DNA from: Dietzia timorensis
GTDB lineage: Bacteria > Actinomycetota > Actinomycetes > Mycobacteriales > Mycobacteriaceae
DNA: 64,000 bases
Assembly: GCF_001659785.1 (NCBI RefSeq)
Contig: NZ_CP015961.1
Location: forward strand, 124,001 to 188,000
Direction of reading: 5' to 3'
The number at the start of each line of letters is the position of its first letter. The first letter of the stretch is position 1. A model generated the notes under the pieces. It had not been told where the DNA came from. It did no database searches and saw only the letters and a list, made by a program, of their open reading frames with translations. Shown here piece by piece: positions 36,890 through 44,976 of this stretch. Position numbers and translations under genes: made by a program.

Positions 36890-37309
36890 ATGGCATCCCC
36901 GCAGCGTTCCGTCGCGACCTTCCTTCGCCGGCACGGCATGGCCAGTGCGCTCGCGGGCATGGGAATCCTGCATTTCGCGAAGCCCAAGCCGTTCGACGGG
37001 CTGATCCCGCCGGAGCTGCCCGGTAACCCGCGGACGTGGACCTACGGGTCCGGGGTGGCCGAGCTCGGCGTCGCCGGACTGCTCGCGAATCCGCGCACGC
37101 GCCGGGCGGGCGCGCTCTCCGCCGTCATCCTCTTTATCGGGGTGTTCCCGGGGAATATCCATATGGTCCGCGCGTGGAAACGCAAGCCGGTGTGGCCGTG
37201 GAAGGTGATCGCGTGGGCGAGGCTGCCGCTGCAGCTGCCGATGATCGGCGCAGCGTGGAGTATCTACAAGGCAGAAAAACGCCGCGATGAGCGCGGGCGG
37301 GCCCGGTAG
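36890..37309 (+). CDS. DoxX-like small membrane protein
   Basis: A 139-residue membrane protein with three to four hydrophobic helices (SGVAELGVAGLLANPRTRRA, ALSAVILFIGVFPGNIHMV) and the DoxX-like feature HFAKPKPFDGLIPPELPGN. Such proteins are associated with membrane redox functions but have no fixed role. It starts 8 nt after the TetR stop, so it is probably in the same transcript. Confidence 0.8.
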   Translation: MASPQRSVATFLRRHGMASALAGMGILHFAKPKPFDGLIPPELPGNPRTWTYGSGVAELGVAGLLANPRTRRAGALSAVILFIGVFPGNIHMVRAWKRKPVWPWKVIAWARLPLQLPMIGAAWSIYKAEKRRDERGRAR

Positions 37310-37352
37310 CTTTCGCGACGCCGTGTCGGAGCGGCGCGATAGTATGGCGCCC

Positions 37353-38195
37353 ATGAGCGATTTCGCGTTCCACGAGCTAGACGGTTCCCACTACATTCCG
37401 CAAAAGGTCGCCACGAGCGCGTGGAAGAGCACCGACATCTCCGGACCGGCAGTCGTCGGCGCGGTCGCCCGGTCGCTGGAAGTCGAGACGGGTGTAGAGG
37501 AAATGCAGCCAACGCGGCTGACGGTCGACCTGTTCCGCCCCGTGCAGAGCGAACCATTCGAGGTGCGCACGTCGGTGGTGCGCGACGGCAACCGCATCCG
37601 CGTGTCCGAGGCGGAGCTCGTCCAGGGCGGCGAGACGAAAACCCGCGCGACGCTCGTGCAACTGCGGCGCGCAGAAAACCCCGCAGGCCAGGCCTGGGTT
37701 CCGGAAAAAGATCGCCCGATCCCGCCGCGCTTTATCGGGGAAACGATGCCCGAGCTGCAATTTCCCATGTACTTCACCGAGAGTTCCGGTTGGAGCGACG
37801 ACATGTCGGCCCACCAGAACGACCAGCGCAAGGCCTATTGGTTCCGGCCGATCCCGGTCGTGTCCGGGGAGGACGCGAGCCCGTTCCAGCGCGCCGCGAT
37901 CGTCAGTGAGGGCACGAGCCTGATCACGAACTGGGGCTCGGAGGGCATCGGCTTCATCAACGCCGACCTCACGCTGTCCATCGCCAGGTTGCCGCGCTCG
38001 GAGGACCTCGGAATGCAGGCCGACATGCACGTCGAGGCCGACGGCATCTCGGTGGGCAACACCGCGCTGTACGACCGCGACGGCGTGATCGGCTTCGGCG
38101 CGGTCGTCGCGGTGTCCAACGCGAAGCGGCAAATCGATTGGTCGAGCCGCACGATCACCGCGGAAGGCGTCGAGACCGACGGCCGCAACGCGTAA
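37353..38195 (+). CDS. acyl-CoA thioesterase-like double-hotdog protein
   Basis: A 280-residue protein of the TesB-like/thioesterase-superfamily type: N-terminal hotdog with AWKSTDISGPAVVGAVARSL and TRLTVDLFRPVQSEPFEVRT, C-terminal half with GFINADLTLSIARLPRSEDL and HVEADGISVGNTALYDRDG. These hydrolyse acyl-CoA or accept related ligands. ATG 37353 was chosen; ATG 37344 in frame is nearer to GGAGCGG and may be the true start. The neighbouring crotonase, TetR and thioesterase-like genes together suggest acyl-CoA metabolism. Confidence 0.8.
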   Translation: MSDFAFHELDGSHYIPQKVATSAWKSTDISGPAVVGAVARSLEVETGVEEMQPTRLTVDLFRPVQSEPFEVRTSVVRDGNRIRVSEAELVQGGETKTRATLVQLRRAENPAGQAWVPEKDRPIPPRFIGETMPELQFPMYFTESSGWSDDMSAHQNDQRKAYWFRPIPVVSGEDASPFQRAAIVSEGTSLITNWGSEGIGFINADLTLSIARLPRSEDLGMQADMHVEADGISVGNTALYDRDGVIGFGAVVAVSNAKRQIDWSSRTITAEGVETDGRNA

Positions 38196-38203
38196 GGATT
38201 CTC

Positions 38204-39064
38204 ATGGCGCGGCGTGTGTGGGTGGACGACGATCCCTTCGCCCCGCGCGACGGTTCCGCCGGACCTCGTACCGCGCCCGGCGGCTCGCAGCTCCTCGTGC
38301 GCCGCATATCCCTGCAGGATGACGCCGCAGTGCACCTCCGCGGAGGCGCCGCGCCTTCCGGGGAAACCCAGGACCCGTGGCCGCTGTCCGTGCCCGCCAT
38401 CGCAGACCTGGGCGTCCGCGGGCTGGCGCTGAACACCGCGATAACGGTGTTGGTCGGCGACAACGGCTCCGGGAAATCGACGTTGGTAGAGGCCCTCGCG
38501 GAGGCCTGGGGATTCGACATGCGCGGCGGTCACGGCGCCCGCCGCTACGCCCCACTGGAGTACGAGCCGAGCGCGCTTGCCGGCGTTATGACGCTCGAAT
38601 ACTCCGCCCGCGGCCTGTCGATCCAGGGCTCCGGCGGCGCGCCCGGGTTCTTCCTCCGAGCCGAATCCATCAAGGACGTGCTCGAAGAGATGAGCGGGTC
38701 CGGCATGCATCCACCGGTTCCCGGCTACGGGGAGGTGCCGCTGCGCGAGCGAAGCCACGGAGAGGGGTACCGTCAGGTGCTATCGGGTCGCTTCCGAGGG
38801 CCGGGACTGTATCTGCTCGACGAGCCGGAGACAGCCTTGACCTTCGAGGCGACGATAGAGCTGGTAGACGCGCTGCGGCGCGTGGTTCGCGAAGGCGGGC
38901 AGGTCATCTGCGCCACGCACTCGCCGATCCTCGCGGCACTTCCGGAGGCGGAGCTCCTCGAGCTCGGCCCGCACGGGATCCGTTCCCGCGAATGGGGCGA
39001 GCTCGACATGGTGCGCACGTGGCGCGCCTTTTTCGACGGGCCGGAGCGGTTCCTCGGCAGGTGA
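38204..39064 (+). CDS. AAA-type ATP-binding protein (ABC/OLD-like predicted ATPase)
   Basis: A 286-residue single-domain ATPase. Walker A is GDNGSGKST (residues 85-93), Walker B GLYLLDEPE, and the switch region ICATHSPILAAL. Between them SEMGSG-type signature residues are replaced by SHGEGYRQVLSGRF, as in the stand-alone AAA_21/AAA_23 predicted ATPases rather than transporter subunits. The final part WRAFFDGPERFL is typical of this group. AAGGA precedes ATG 38204, 8 nt after the thioesterase stop. Function unknown; no nuclease or toxin partner adjoins it. Confidence 0.88.
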   Translation: MARRVWVDDDPFAPRDGSAGPRTAPGGSQLLVRRISLQDDAAVHLRGGAAPSGETQDPWPLSVPAIADLGVRGLALNTAITVLVGDNGSGKSTLVEALAEAWGFDMRGGHGARRYAPLEYEPSALAGVMTLEYSARGLSIQGSGGAPGFFLRAESIKDVLEEMSGSGMHPPVPGYGEVPLRERSHGEGYRQVLSGRFRGPGLYLLDEPETALTFEATIELVDALRRVVREGGQVICATHSPILAALPEAELLELGPHGIRSREWGELDMVRTWRAFFDGPERFLGR

Positions 39065-39120
39065 GGCCTGCTGAGTGCCCGCAGCGAACCGGCACGAGGC
39101 ACCCGGGAGGAGGGGCAGCG

Positions 39121-39585
39121 ATGACACGAGCGGGAACGTCCGCGCGCTCGGCCGCACCCGGAACATGGACCGCCGTGGCGCTGGTGGCCGCGGGCACGGT
39201 TGTCGGAGCGGCGGCGCGCGCCGGGGTCGGTCCCATCTTCGGCCAGCCGCACACGGTCGGCGGGATGTCGACGATCCTCGCCGTCAACCTTGCAGGCGCG
39301 CTGATACTCGGGATCATCACCGAGCTGTGCGTGGGCGGCCGCCGCTGGCAACCGATCACCAAACTCGCCGCGGGCACCGGCTTCTGCGGCGGATTCACCA
39401 CCTATTCGACGTTTGCCGTCGACGTGGCGCTCGTCGGCAGCCACGGCCCCGCCGAGGTCGTCCTGCTCTACCTCGCCGCGACACTGTTCTTCGGGCCGCC
39501 CGCGGCGCTCTGCGGGATCGCCCTCGGCGGGTGGCTACGACCCCGCGTTCTCGACCGGGACAAAACGGAAGGGAGCGCTGGATGA
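39121..39585 (+). CDS. crcB: fluoride channel subunit CrcB (first of pair)
   Basis: A 154-residue four-helix CrcB/Fluc protein. The signature GFCGGFTTYSTFAVDVALV lines the ion path, and ILAVNLAGALILGII carries the conserved Asn. A GGAGGAGG ribosome site precedes ATG 39121. In actinobacteria two crcB genes in tandem encode the halves of a heterodimeric fluoride exporter; the stop here overlaps the next start (ATGA). Confidence 0.94.
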   Translation: MTRAGTSARSAAPGTWTAVALVAAGTVVGAAARAGVGPIFGQPHTVGGMSTILAVNLAGALILGIITELCVGGRRWQPITKLAAGTGFCGGFTTYSTFAVDVALVGSHGPAEVVLLYLAATLFFGPPAALCGIALGGWLRPRVLDRDKTEGSAG

Positions 39586-39941
39586 CGGCGGTGTTCTTCG
39601 TTCTCGCGGCGGCCCTCGGCGGCGGCGCACGGTATCTTCTCGACTCCTCCGTCAAGAATCGGCTGTCCCCGACCGGGCCCGCCGGCGTCCTGGCCGTCAA
39701 CGTGCTGGGGTCCGCGCTGTTCGGCGTCGCGACCGGTTTGCTCGACGGCGACACGATCGGCTACGCCGAATGGAGCGTGCTCGCAGGGTTCTGCGGCGCT
39801 TTCACGACCTACTCAACGGCCGCCGTCGAGGTGGCATATCTGTTCCGCGGGCGGCGCTGGGCGCTGGGCCTCGCGTACTGGCTGGGCATGGCGGTGGCGT
39901 GTATCGGCGTCGCATGGCTCGGGTTCGTAGGGGCCCGGTAG
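39582..39941 (+). CDS. crcB: fluoride channel subunit CrcB (second of pair)
   Basis: A 119-residue CrcB with GFCGAFTTYSTAAVEVAYLF and VLAVNVLGSALFGV. It is shorter at both ends than its partner. The two subunits would form an antiparallel dual-topology dimer exporting fluoride. No fluoride riboswitch was noticed upstream; the pair seems transcribed with the ATPase gene before it. Confidence 0.94.
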   Translation: MTAVFFVLAAALGGGARYLLDSSVKNRLSPTGPAGVLAVNVLGSALFGVATGLLDGDTIGYAEWSVLAGFCGAFTTYSTAAVEVAYLFRGRRWALGLAYWLGMAVACIGVAWLGFVGAR

Positions 39942-39993
39942 TCGCTCCGACTCCGAGACGGAAGCGGTCAATACAGCGCAGTATCCCCGCCAG

Positions 39994-40509
39994 CTATTGA
40001 GGTGGAAAGTCGACTCGTTCGACTTCGTTGCCACCGCTTGGCGAGCCGCCAAGCGCCGGGCCGAACATGCGAACCAGTTGAACCAAGGACATTGCCAGGA
40101 ACGCATAGCCGAAAATCGAGTACGACCAGTTGGAGTGGGTCGTGGCTTCGAGGCGCGGTTCGTCCAGAGTTCGGTAGCTACATTTCAAGCCGAGTGGGAA
40201 GAGCTCGACTTCGCTGTCCCAATCGATATTGGAACCGAAGTATTCCTCACCACGTGGGCCCCAGCGCGATGCCGGAATCCCCGGGATGTGCCCGGAATCG
40301 CGTTGGGCGCAGGTGTAACCAGGGAAGTCGTTGTAGTCGTCGAGCATCGATGCTCCGCGTACCCCGATAGCGGCAAATGCCGAACCCGCGGCGGAGATCA
40401 AGCAGGCCCACCGACGCGTCGTCCTACGAAAAGCCAGTACCGAGGTCGCGAACGCGCCCAACCAGCCGAAGAAGACGATCGAAAGGATGAGTATGAAAAG
40501 TAGAGCCAA
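39994..40509 (-). CDS. hypothetical membrane protein
   Basis: A 171-residue protein with hydrophobic helices at 3-25 (LLFILILSIVFFGWLGAFAT), ~32-52 and ~138-158, and a ~80-residue polar loop between the second and third that contains two cysteines (YTCAQRD, GLKCSYR), suggesting an extracytoplasmic disulfide-stabilised loop. Lower GC than its neighbours. No family recognised; convergent with crcB. Confidence 0.65.
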   Translation of the reverse strand: MALLFILILSIVFFGWLGAFATSVLAFRRTTRRWACLISAAGSAFAAIGVRGASMLDDYNDFPGYTCAQRDSGHIPGIPASRWGPRGEEYFGSNIDWDSEVELFPLGLKCSYRTLDEPRLEATTHSNWSYSIFGYAFLAMSLVQLVRMFGPALGGSPSGGNEVERVDFPPQ

Positions 40510-40554
40510 TAGAGTTCGCCACCTCCCCGCGCGACTCGAAGTCGAAAGGCGAGT

Positions 40555-41493
40555 TTAGCTCCTCGGAGTGCTCGAGGACACGGCATCGACGATTGCCGCG
40601 ACCACCGGTTTCGGATTCGCGAACAGCGCTCCGTGCCCGCCGGGTAGCGAGACGAGATCGACCCAGTCGTCGCCACCGAGAGTCTCGGCCGCGCGCTCTG
40701 CCGGCGCTCCCGCGGGCATGTGCAGGTCGCCGTGGAAGCTGAGGAGCGTGAAGCTCGGGCGGGGTGCCATCTCGGGCAACTCCGGGCGCTCTGCGGTGCC
40801 GGTGATCCACGCGCCGACCGCCTGGCCCTGGCCCTCGCGGGCGTGCGGCGCCGACCAAGCGGCCGATTGGAAATCGAGCACCTCCCACCAGGTCTTCGCG
40901 AGCGCTGGGCGCTGCGTGAGTGCTTCGGTGTCGAGCGTGGTGACGAAGGTGGTGAACTTCTCGAACGCCTCAAGGGCCTGCGGGTTGTCGCCGATCGCGA
41001 GGCGCGTCTCGCGGGCCGCGCGAGAGACCTCGGCCGCCTGGTTGTGGCCGCCGACGAGCACCGCGTGGGCGACGCGGCCCGGGTGGGTGCGGGCGAGGAG
41101 TTCGGCGGTGAACCCGCCGAGCGAATACCCCACGACCGTGACCGACTCGTGCCAGCCGAGGTGGTCGAGCACGGACACCGCGTCGGCGACCATGTCCTCG
41201 AGGGACCAGGGGAGCGCGGGCGCCGAGGACGGCACGATCCCGCGGGACGCATAGGCGACGACCTCGTAGTCCGCGGCCGCCAGCGCTTTCTCCACCGGAC
41301 GCCAAGTGTCGATCGTCTGGCCGGTTCCACCGATGAGAAGGACGCGAGGCGCGGAACCGCCCGAGGAGGTGCCGGCTCCGCCGTCATACCCGGGGTTGTT
41401 GTGCGGGGTGGGAAGAGAACGCCGAAGCCCCACCTCCCAACTGCCGAGCTGGGGGTGGGGCACGGTTTCGACGGTGATGTCCTTGGCGCTCAT
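40555..41493 (-). CDS. alpha/beta hydrolase
   Basis: A 312-residue hydrolase: oxyanion loop VLLIGGTGQTIDTWRPVEKA, nucleophile elbow VGYSLGGFTAELLA, a Thr/Trp-rich cap, an acidic residue in LLSFHGDLHMPA and catalytic His in SLPGGHGALFANPK. The Gly-Gly-Thr-Gly-Gln form of the oxyanion loop recurs in many actinobacterial hydrolases. Substrate unknown. Separated by 28 bp from the ABC permease gene downstream on the same strand. Confidence 0.86.
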   Translation of the reverse strand: MSAKDITVETVPHPQLGSWEVGLRRSLPTPHNNPGYDGGAGTSSGGSAPRVLLIGGTGQTIDTWRPVEKALAAADYEVVAYASRGIVPSSAPALPWSLEDMVADAVSVLDHLGWHESVTVVGYSLGGFTAELLARTHPGRVAHAVLVGGHNQAAEVSRAARETRLAIGDNPQALEAFEKFTTFVTTLDTEALTQRPALAKTWWEVLDFQSAAWSAPHAREGQGQAVGAWITGTAERPELPEMAPRPSFTLLSFHGDLHMPAGAPAERAAETLGGDDWVDLVSLPGGHGALFANPKPVVAAIVDAVSSSTPRS

Positions 41494-41521
41494 GGTCGCC
41501 AGGATATCTGCGGTGGACCCT

Positions 41522-42895
41522 CTAACGTGAGGGCGCCATGTCGTCCTCGTGGTCCGAGGAGTGCGCCTTCGCGGACATCATGTCCTTCTGCGACTTCTTG
41601 TCCTTCGGCTCGGCGCCGAGGAGCGCCTCGCGGTAGGTCATCTTGCGAGAGGTCTGCATGAGCGAGCGGCGGTAGATAAGGTCGCTGATCGCGATGATGA
41701 TCGCCGTGGCGATGACCGTGATGACCAGCGCGATCGCGGCCTCCCACCATTCGGCGGTACCCGAGGCGAGGCGCACCGGCATGAGGATCGACGAGGCAAC
41801 GGGGAAGTAGGAGAAGACCGTCTGGAACGTTCCGGTCGCGAAGATCGAGCCGAAGAACGCGATCATCACGATCATCATCAGCGGGGAAGTGGTGGACTGC
41901 AGGTCCTCGGCCCGCGAGGCCAGGGCGCCCGCTGCGGCGAAGAGAGCCGCGACCGCCGTGAATCCGAAGATGAAGAACACTACGTACCAGCCTGCCGCGG
42001 GTGCGAGAGCGGTGAGGATTGTTGAGTATTCGGTGAAGGAGACTCCGATCAGCCCGATGATGGCGAGCAGGGCGACCTGTGCGGTGGCGAGGATCGTCAT
42101 GCCGACGATCTTGCCGACGAGGATCTCCCGGATCGGGACGGCGGCGGCGAGGATCTCGACGATGCGCGACTGCTTCTCCTCGACGACCGAGCTGGATATG
42201 GCGTAGCCGAAGGTCATCACGCCGAAGTAGAAGAGGAAGCCAAAGACCATCGCGGCGAGGTAGCGCATCGCCTCGGGCGGGAGGGAATCCTCGTCGCCGG
42301 GGGAGAGAAGTCGCTCGGTCGGGGCGGTGCCGTTCTGTAGATCTGCCATCGACGTGCCCGCAGCGGCCGCGTTCTCTTCCATGCCCATTTGGGCGACGAC
42401 GGCCGTGAGGGTAGAGGAGACCGAGGACGGGACTTCGCGGTCGCCGACGATCTCCCATCCGCCCGGCGTATGGATGAGCCCGGCGGCGGCTTCGCCGTCG
42501 CGGACCGCGGCCTCGAGGGCCTCGGTGCTGTCGACGCCCAGGACCTCGAACTCTTCGTTGCCGAGCATCGCGGCGTTCGGCTGAATCGTGCTCACGGCCT
42601 GGCCATCAGTATCGTCCTCGGCTTCCTGCTGCTGAGCGATCGATTCGACGACCTGCCGGGACTGCGAGTCCACCACGGCGATGGTCTCGGTGGAGGTGCG
42701 GTTGGACATGAAAATGCTGATGCCGATGGACACGGCCATGACGCCGATGATGAGGAGCGTCGAGAGAATGAAGTTCTTGTCCCGCAGTTTGACTGCGATC
42801 TCGCGGCTCGCGACTGTCATCCAGGCGCGCTGGCCGCCTGTGGCGTTTTCCGCTGCATCGGTGGGAGCTTGCTGTTGGTAGGCGGGAGTACTCAC
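41522..42895 (-). CDS. ABC-2-type transporter permease (NatB-like)
   Basis: A 457-residue permease. One N-terminal helix (NFILSTLLIIGVMAVSIGIS), a large extracytoplasmic domain (residues ~60-215), then five or six helices including AMVFGFLFYFGVMTFGYAIS and the conserved EEKQSRIVEILAAAVPIREI coupling segment typical of NatB/YhaP exporters. GTG 42895 overlaps the ATPase stop. With the ATPase it should form an ATP-driven exporter (sodium, antibiotic or lipid substrates are known in the family). The C-terminus is a charged tail with Lys/Asp/Met residues. Confidence 0.92.
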   Translation of the reverse strand: MSTPAYQQQAPTDAAENATGGQRAWMTVASREIAVKLRDKNFILSTLLIIGVMAVSIGISIFMSNRTSTETIAVVDSQSRQVVESIAQQQEAEDDTDGQAVSTIQPNAAMLGNEEFEVLGVDSTEALEAAVRDGEAAAGLIHTPGGWEIVGDREVPSSVSSTLTAVVAQMGMEENAAAAGTSMADLQNGTAPTERLLSPGDEDSLPPEAMRYLAAMVFGFLFYFGVMTFGYAISSSVVEEKQSRIVEILAAAVPIREILVGKIVGMTILATAQVALLAIIGLIGVSFTEYSTILTALAPAAGWYVVFFIFGFTAVAALFAAAGALASRAEDLQSTTSPLMMIVMIAFFGSIFATGTFQTVFSYFPVASSILMPVRLASGTAEWWEAAIALVITVIATAIIIAISDLIYRRSLMQTSRKMTYREALLGAEPKDKKSQKDMMSAKAHSSDHEDDMAPSR

Positions 42896-43767
42896 TTGGA
42901 CACCTCGCGGTAGATCTCGGAGAGGGACGGGACGAGTTCGGCGAATTCGACGACCGAGCCGCGGCTGATCGCCTCGCCGAGGAGACGGTCGGCTTCGGCC
43001 TGGTCGGCGAGGTCGAGGATCGCGGTATCGCCGGCGACGTCGAGCACGGAAACCTGCGCATCGCGCACCCAGCCGACGTCGGTGTTCATCCGCAGGCGGT
43101 GGCGGATGCGGCCGGAGCGCTGCAGGGACTCGCGCGAACCGCTGGCCACGACGCGCCCGCGCGAGAGCACGGTGAGGTTGTCGCAGAGCCGCTCGACGAG
43201 TTCGAGCTGGTGGGAGGAGAACAGGATCGGCACGCCACGCGCGTTGTACTCGCGCAGCAGGTCTGCCATCGAGTCGACGGCGTCGGGGTCGAGGCCGGAG
43301 AACGGCTCGTCGAGGACGAGGAAGTCGGGCCGGCCGATCACGGCGACGGCGATCTGCACGCGCTGCTGGTTGCCGAGCGACAGCGAGTCGAGCATGTCGT
43401 CCTGGCGGTCGGCGAGATTGAAGCGCTCGAGCAGCTCGATGCCGTCGCGTTTGGCGGCGGCCCCGTCGCGGCCGAAGAGCTTGCCGAAGTAGACGATCTG
43501 CTCCAACACCTTCTGCCGCGGGTACAGCCCGCGCTCTTCGGGCATGTACCCGAAGCCGCGGCGGATCTCGCGGTTGGTCGGGCTGCCATTCCACAACACC
43601 TGGCCGGCGTCGGGGCTCAGCACGCCCATGATCATCCGCATCGTGGTGGTTTTGCCTGCACCGTTGCCGCCGACGAAGCCCGTCATCCCGGCCGGGACAT
43701 CGAAGCTGATGTCCTGCACCGCGCGGGTGTTTCCGAACGACTTGGTGAGCCCTTGCACGCTCAACAT
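42892..43767 (-). CDS. ABC transporter ATP-binding protein (NatA-like)
   Basis: A 291-residue ATPase subunit. Walker A GGNGAGKTT (33-41), signature LSLGNQQRVQIAVAVIGRPD, Walker B FLVLDEPFSGLDPDAV and switch His in FSSHQLELVERL. The C-terminal ~75 residues form the extra domain of DrrA/NatA-type exporters. The signature has LSLGN instead of LSGGQ, common in this branch. Translationally coupled to the permease. A hairpin-rich leader of ~450 bp lies upstream. Confidence 0.94.
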   Translation of the reverse strand: MLSVQGLTKSFGNTRAVQDISFDVPAGMTGFVGGNGAGKTTTMRMIMGVLSPDAGQVLWNGSPTNREIRRGFGYMPEERGLYPRQKVLEQIVYFGKLFGRDGAAAKRDGIELLERFNLADRQDDMLDSLSLGNQQRVQIAVAVIGRPDFLVLDEPFSGLDPDAVDSMADLLREYNARGVPILFSSHQLELVERLCDNLTVLSRGRVVASGSRESLQRSGRIRHRLRMNTDVGWVRDAQVSVLDVAGDTAILDLADQAEADRLLGEAISRGSVVEFAELVPSLSEIYREVSK

Positions 43768-44214
43768 GCGCTGCTCCTTGCGTCGTAGCCTTTGTGGTCC
43801 GCTTGTCTGCGACCCCGGCCGCCCTTTGCGACCCTTGGCTATAAAGCTATGCGCTGCAGGAGCTATGCGGATCCGTCCTCAGGCGGGTCTTTCTAGGAGC
43901 TCGAAGCTCCTCCCTCCGCGGTACGTCCGCCGTTCCTCCCCCTTGAGTAGGAGGCAGACTGCGGGGTTTCTCCCACGTGACGGTGGTTCGTCCGTCTTGA
44001 CGCCGCTTTGAAAGTGGCGTGAAGACATCGCAAGTGCGGTCACGTCGCGAGCCCGCCGATCTCGCCCGCCCGTCCTCCACTGGACGCCACTTTGTGTCGA
44101 TGAACGCCGGAAAATCCGCGACATACGAGCGTTCAGCGATACGAAATGGCGTCCAGTTGGCGCGGGCGCCGGGATTTGCGGCGAAACGAACCTGGGGGCG
44201 TGGCTGCGCGGCCG
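43768..44214. other. 447-bp intergenic region rich in inverted repeats
   Basis: No gene supported. It contains a 17-nt hairpin AGGAGCT-CGA-AGCTCCT at 43895-43911 (120-145 bp before the natA-like start), a 21-nt hairpin ACGCCGCTTT-G-AAAGTGGCGT at 44000-44020, and a 75-nt long inverted repeat at 44081-44155 whose arms begin TGGACGCCA and end TGGCGTCCA. The last two share the core ACGCCRCTTT. One or more may end transcription from either the regulator or the exporter side. Confidence 0.7.
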
Positions 44215-44976
44215 CTAAGAGGACGGCGTCGCGATGCCGGTCCGGTACGCGAACACGACGGCCTGCACACGGTCGCGGAGGTGCGCCTTCGACAGGACCG
44301 AGGACACGTGGGTCTTCACGGTTGCTTCGCCGATGACCAGTTCGGCGGCGATCTCGGAGTTCGAAAGTCCGCGGGCCACGGCCTCGAGGACCTCGCGCTC
44401 GCGGCCGGTGAGGGAGTCGACGATGCGCGCGGTATCGGGGTCGAGGGACGCGGGCAGCGGCGCATCGCCGGGAGCAGGCGCATCGCCGGGAGCAGGGCTC
44501 GCCCCGGGCGCAGAGGCAGAGGCAGAGGAGGACCCGGGTCCGCCATCGGGCGCGGCGGGCTCCGCCGTCATCTGCTCGATGACCCGCCGCGTGACCTGGG
44601 GAGAAAGCAGGGCGTGCCCGTGTCCAACGGCGCGCACCGCCCCGACGAGTTCCTCGGGATCGGAATTCTTGAGCAGGAAGCCCGAGGCGCCGGCGCGAAG
44701 CGCGTCGAAGAGGTAGTCGTCGCGGTCGAAGGTGGTGAGGATGAGGACCTTGGCGAGTTCGGCGCGCACGAGCTCGCGGGTGGCGGCGATCCCGTCCATC
44801 ACGGGCATCTGCACGTCCATAAGCACCACGTCGGGCTGCAGTTCGCGGACCACCGCGACCGCCTCGGCGCCATCGGAGGCGGACCCGACGACCTCGATAT
44901 CGTCCTCTGCGGACAGCATCAGAGTGAATCCGGAGCGCATGAGCGCCTGGTCGTCGACGACTACTACCTTGAGCAT
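44215..44976 (-). CDS. NarL/LuxR-type response regulator
   Basis: A 253-residue response regulator: receiver with phospho-acceptor Asp54 (DVVLMDVQMP), DD at residues 8-9, Lys in GASGFLLKN; then an Ala/Gly/Pro-rich linker (residues ~140-180) containing short repeated PGDAPAPGDAP units; then LuxR helix-turn-helix (TGREREVLEAVARGLSNSEI, GEATVKTHVSSVLSK). Its start overlaps the kinase stop by one base (TGATG). The partner kinase and the nearby ABC exporter suggest a stress- or drug-sensing unit. Confidence 0.94.
   Translation of the reverse strand: MLKVVVVDDQALMRSGFTLMLSAEDDIEVVGSASDGAEAVAVVRELQPDVVLMDVQMPVMDGIAATRELVRAELAKVLILTTFDRDDYLFDALRAGASGFLLKNSDPEELVGAVRAVGHGHALLSPQVTRRVIEQMTAEPAAPDGGPGSSSASASAPGASPAPGDAPAPGDAPLPASLDPDTARIVDSLTGREREVLEAVARGLSNSEIAAELVIGEATVKTHVSSVLSKAHLRDRVQAVVFAYRTGIATPSS

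Noticed and set aside
38204-39064. OLD-family anti-phage ATPase
   Set aside because: The ATPase domain resembles this group, but there is no TOPRIM nuclease domain and no partner gene; it lies in an ordinary operon with a thioesterase-like gene and crcB.
39121-39941. Fluoride riboswitch before the crcB pair
   Set aside because: The gap before the first crcB is only 56 bp and shows no recognisable conserved riboswitch core.
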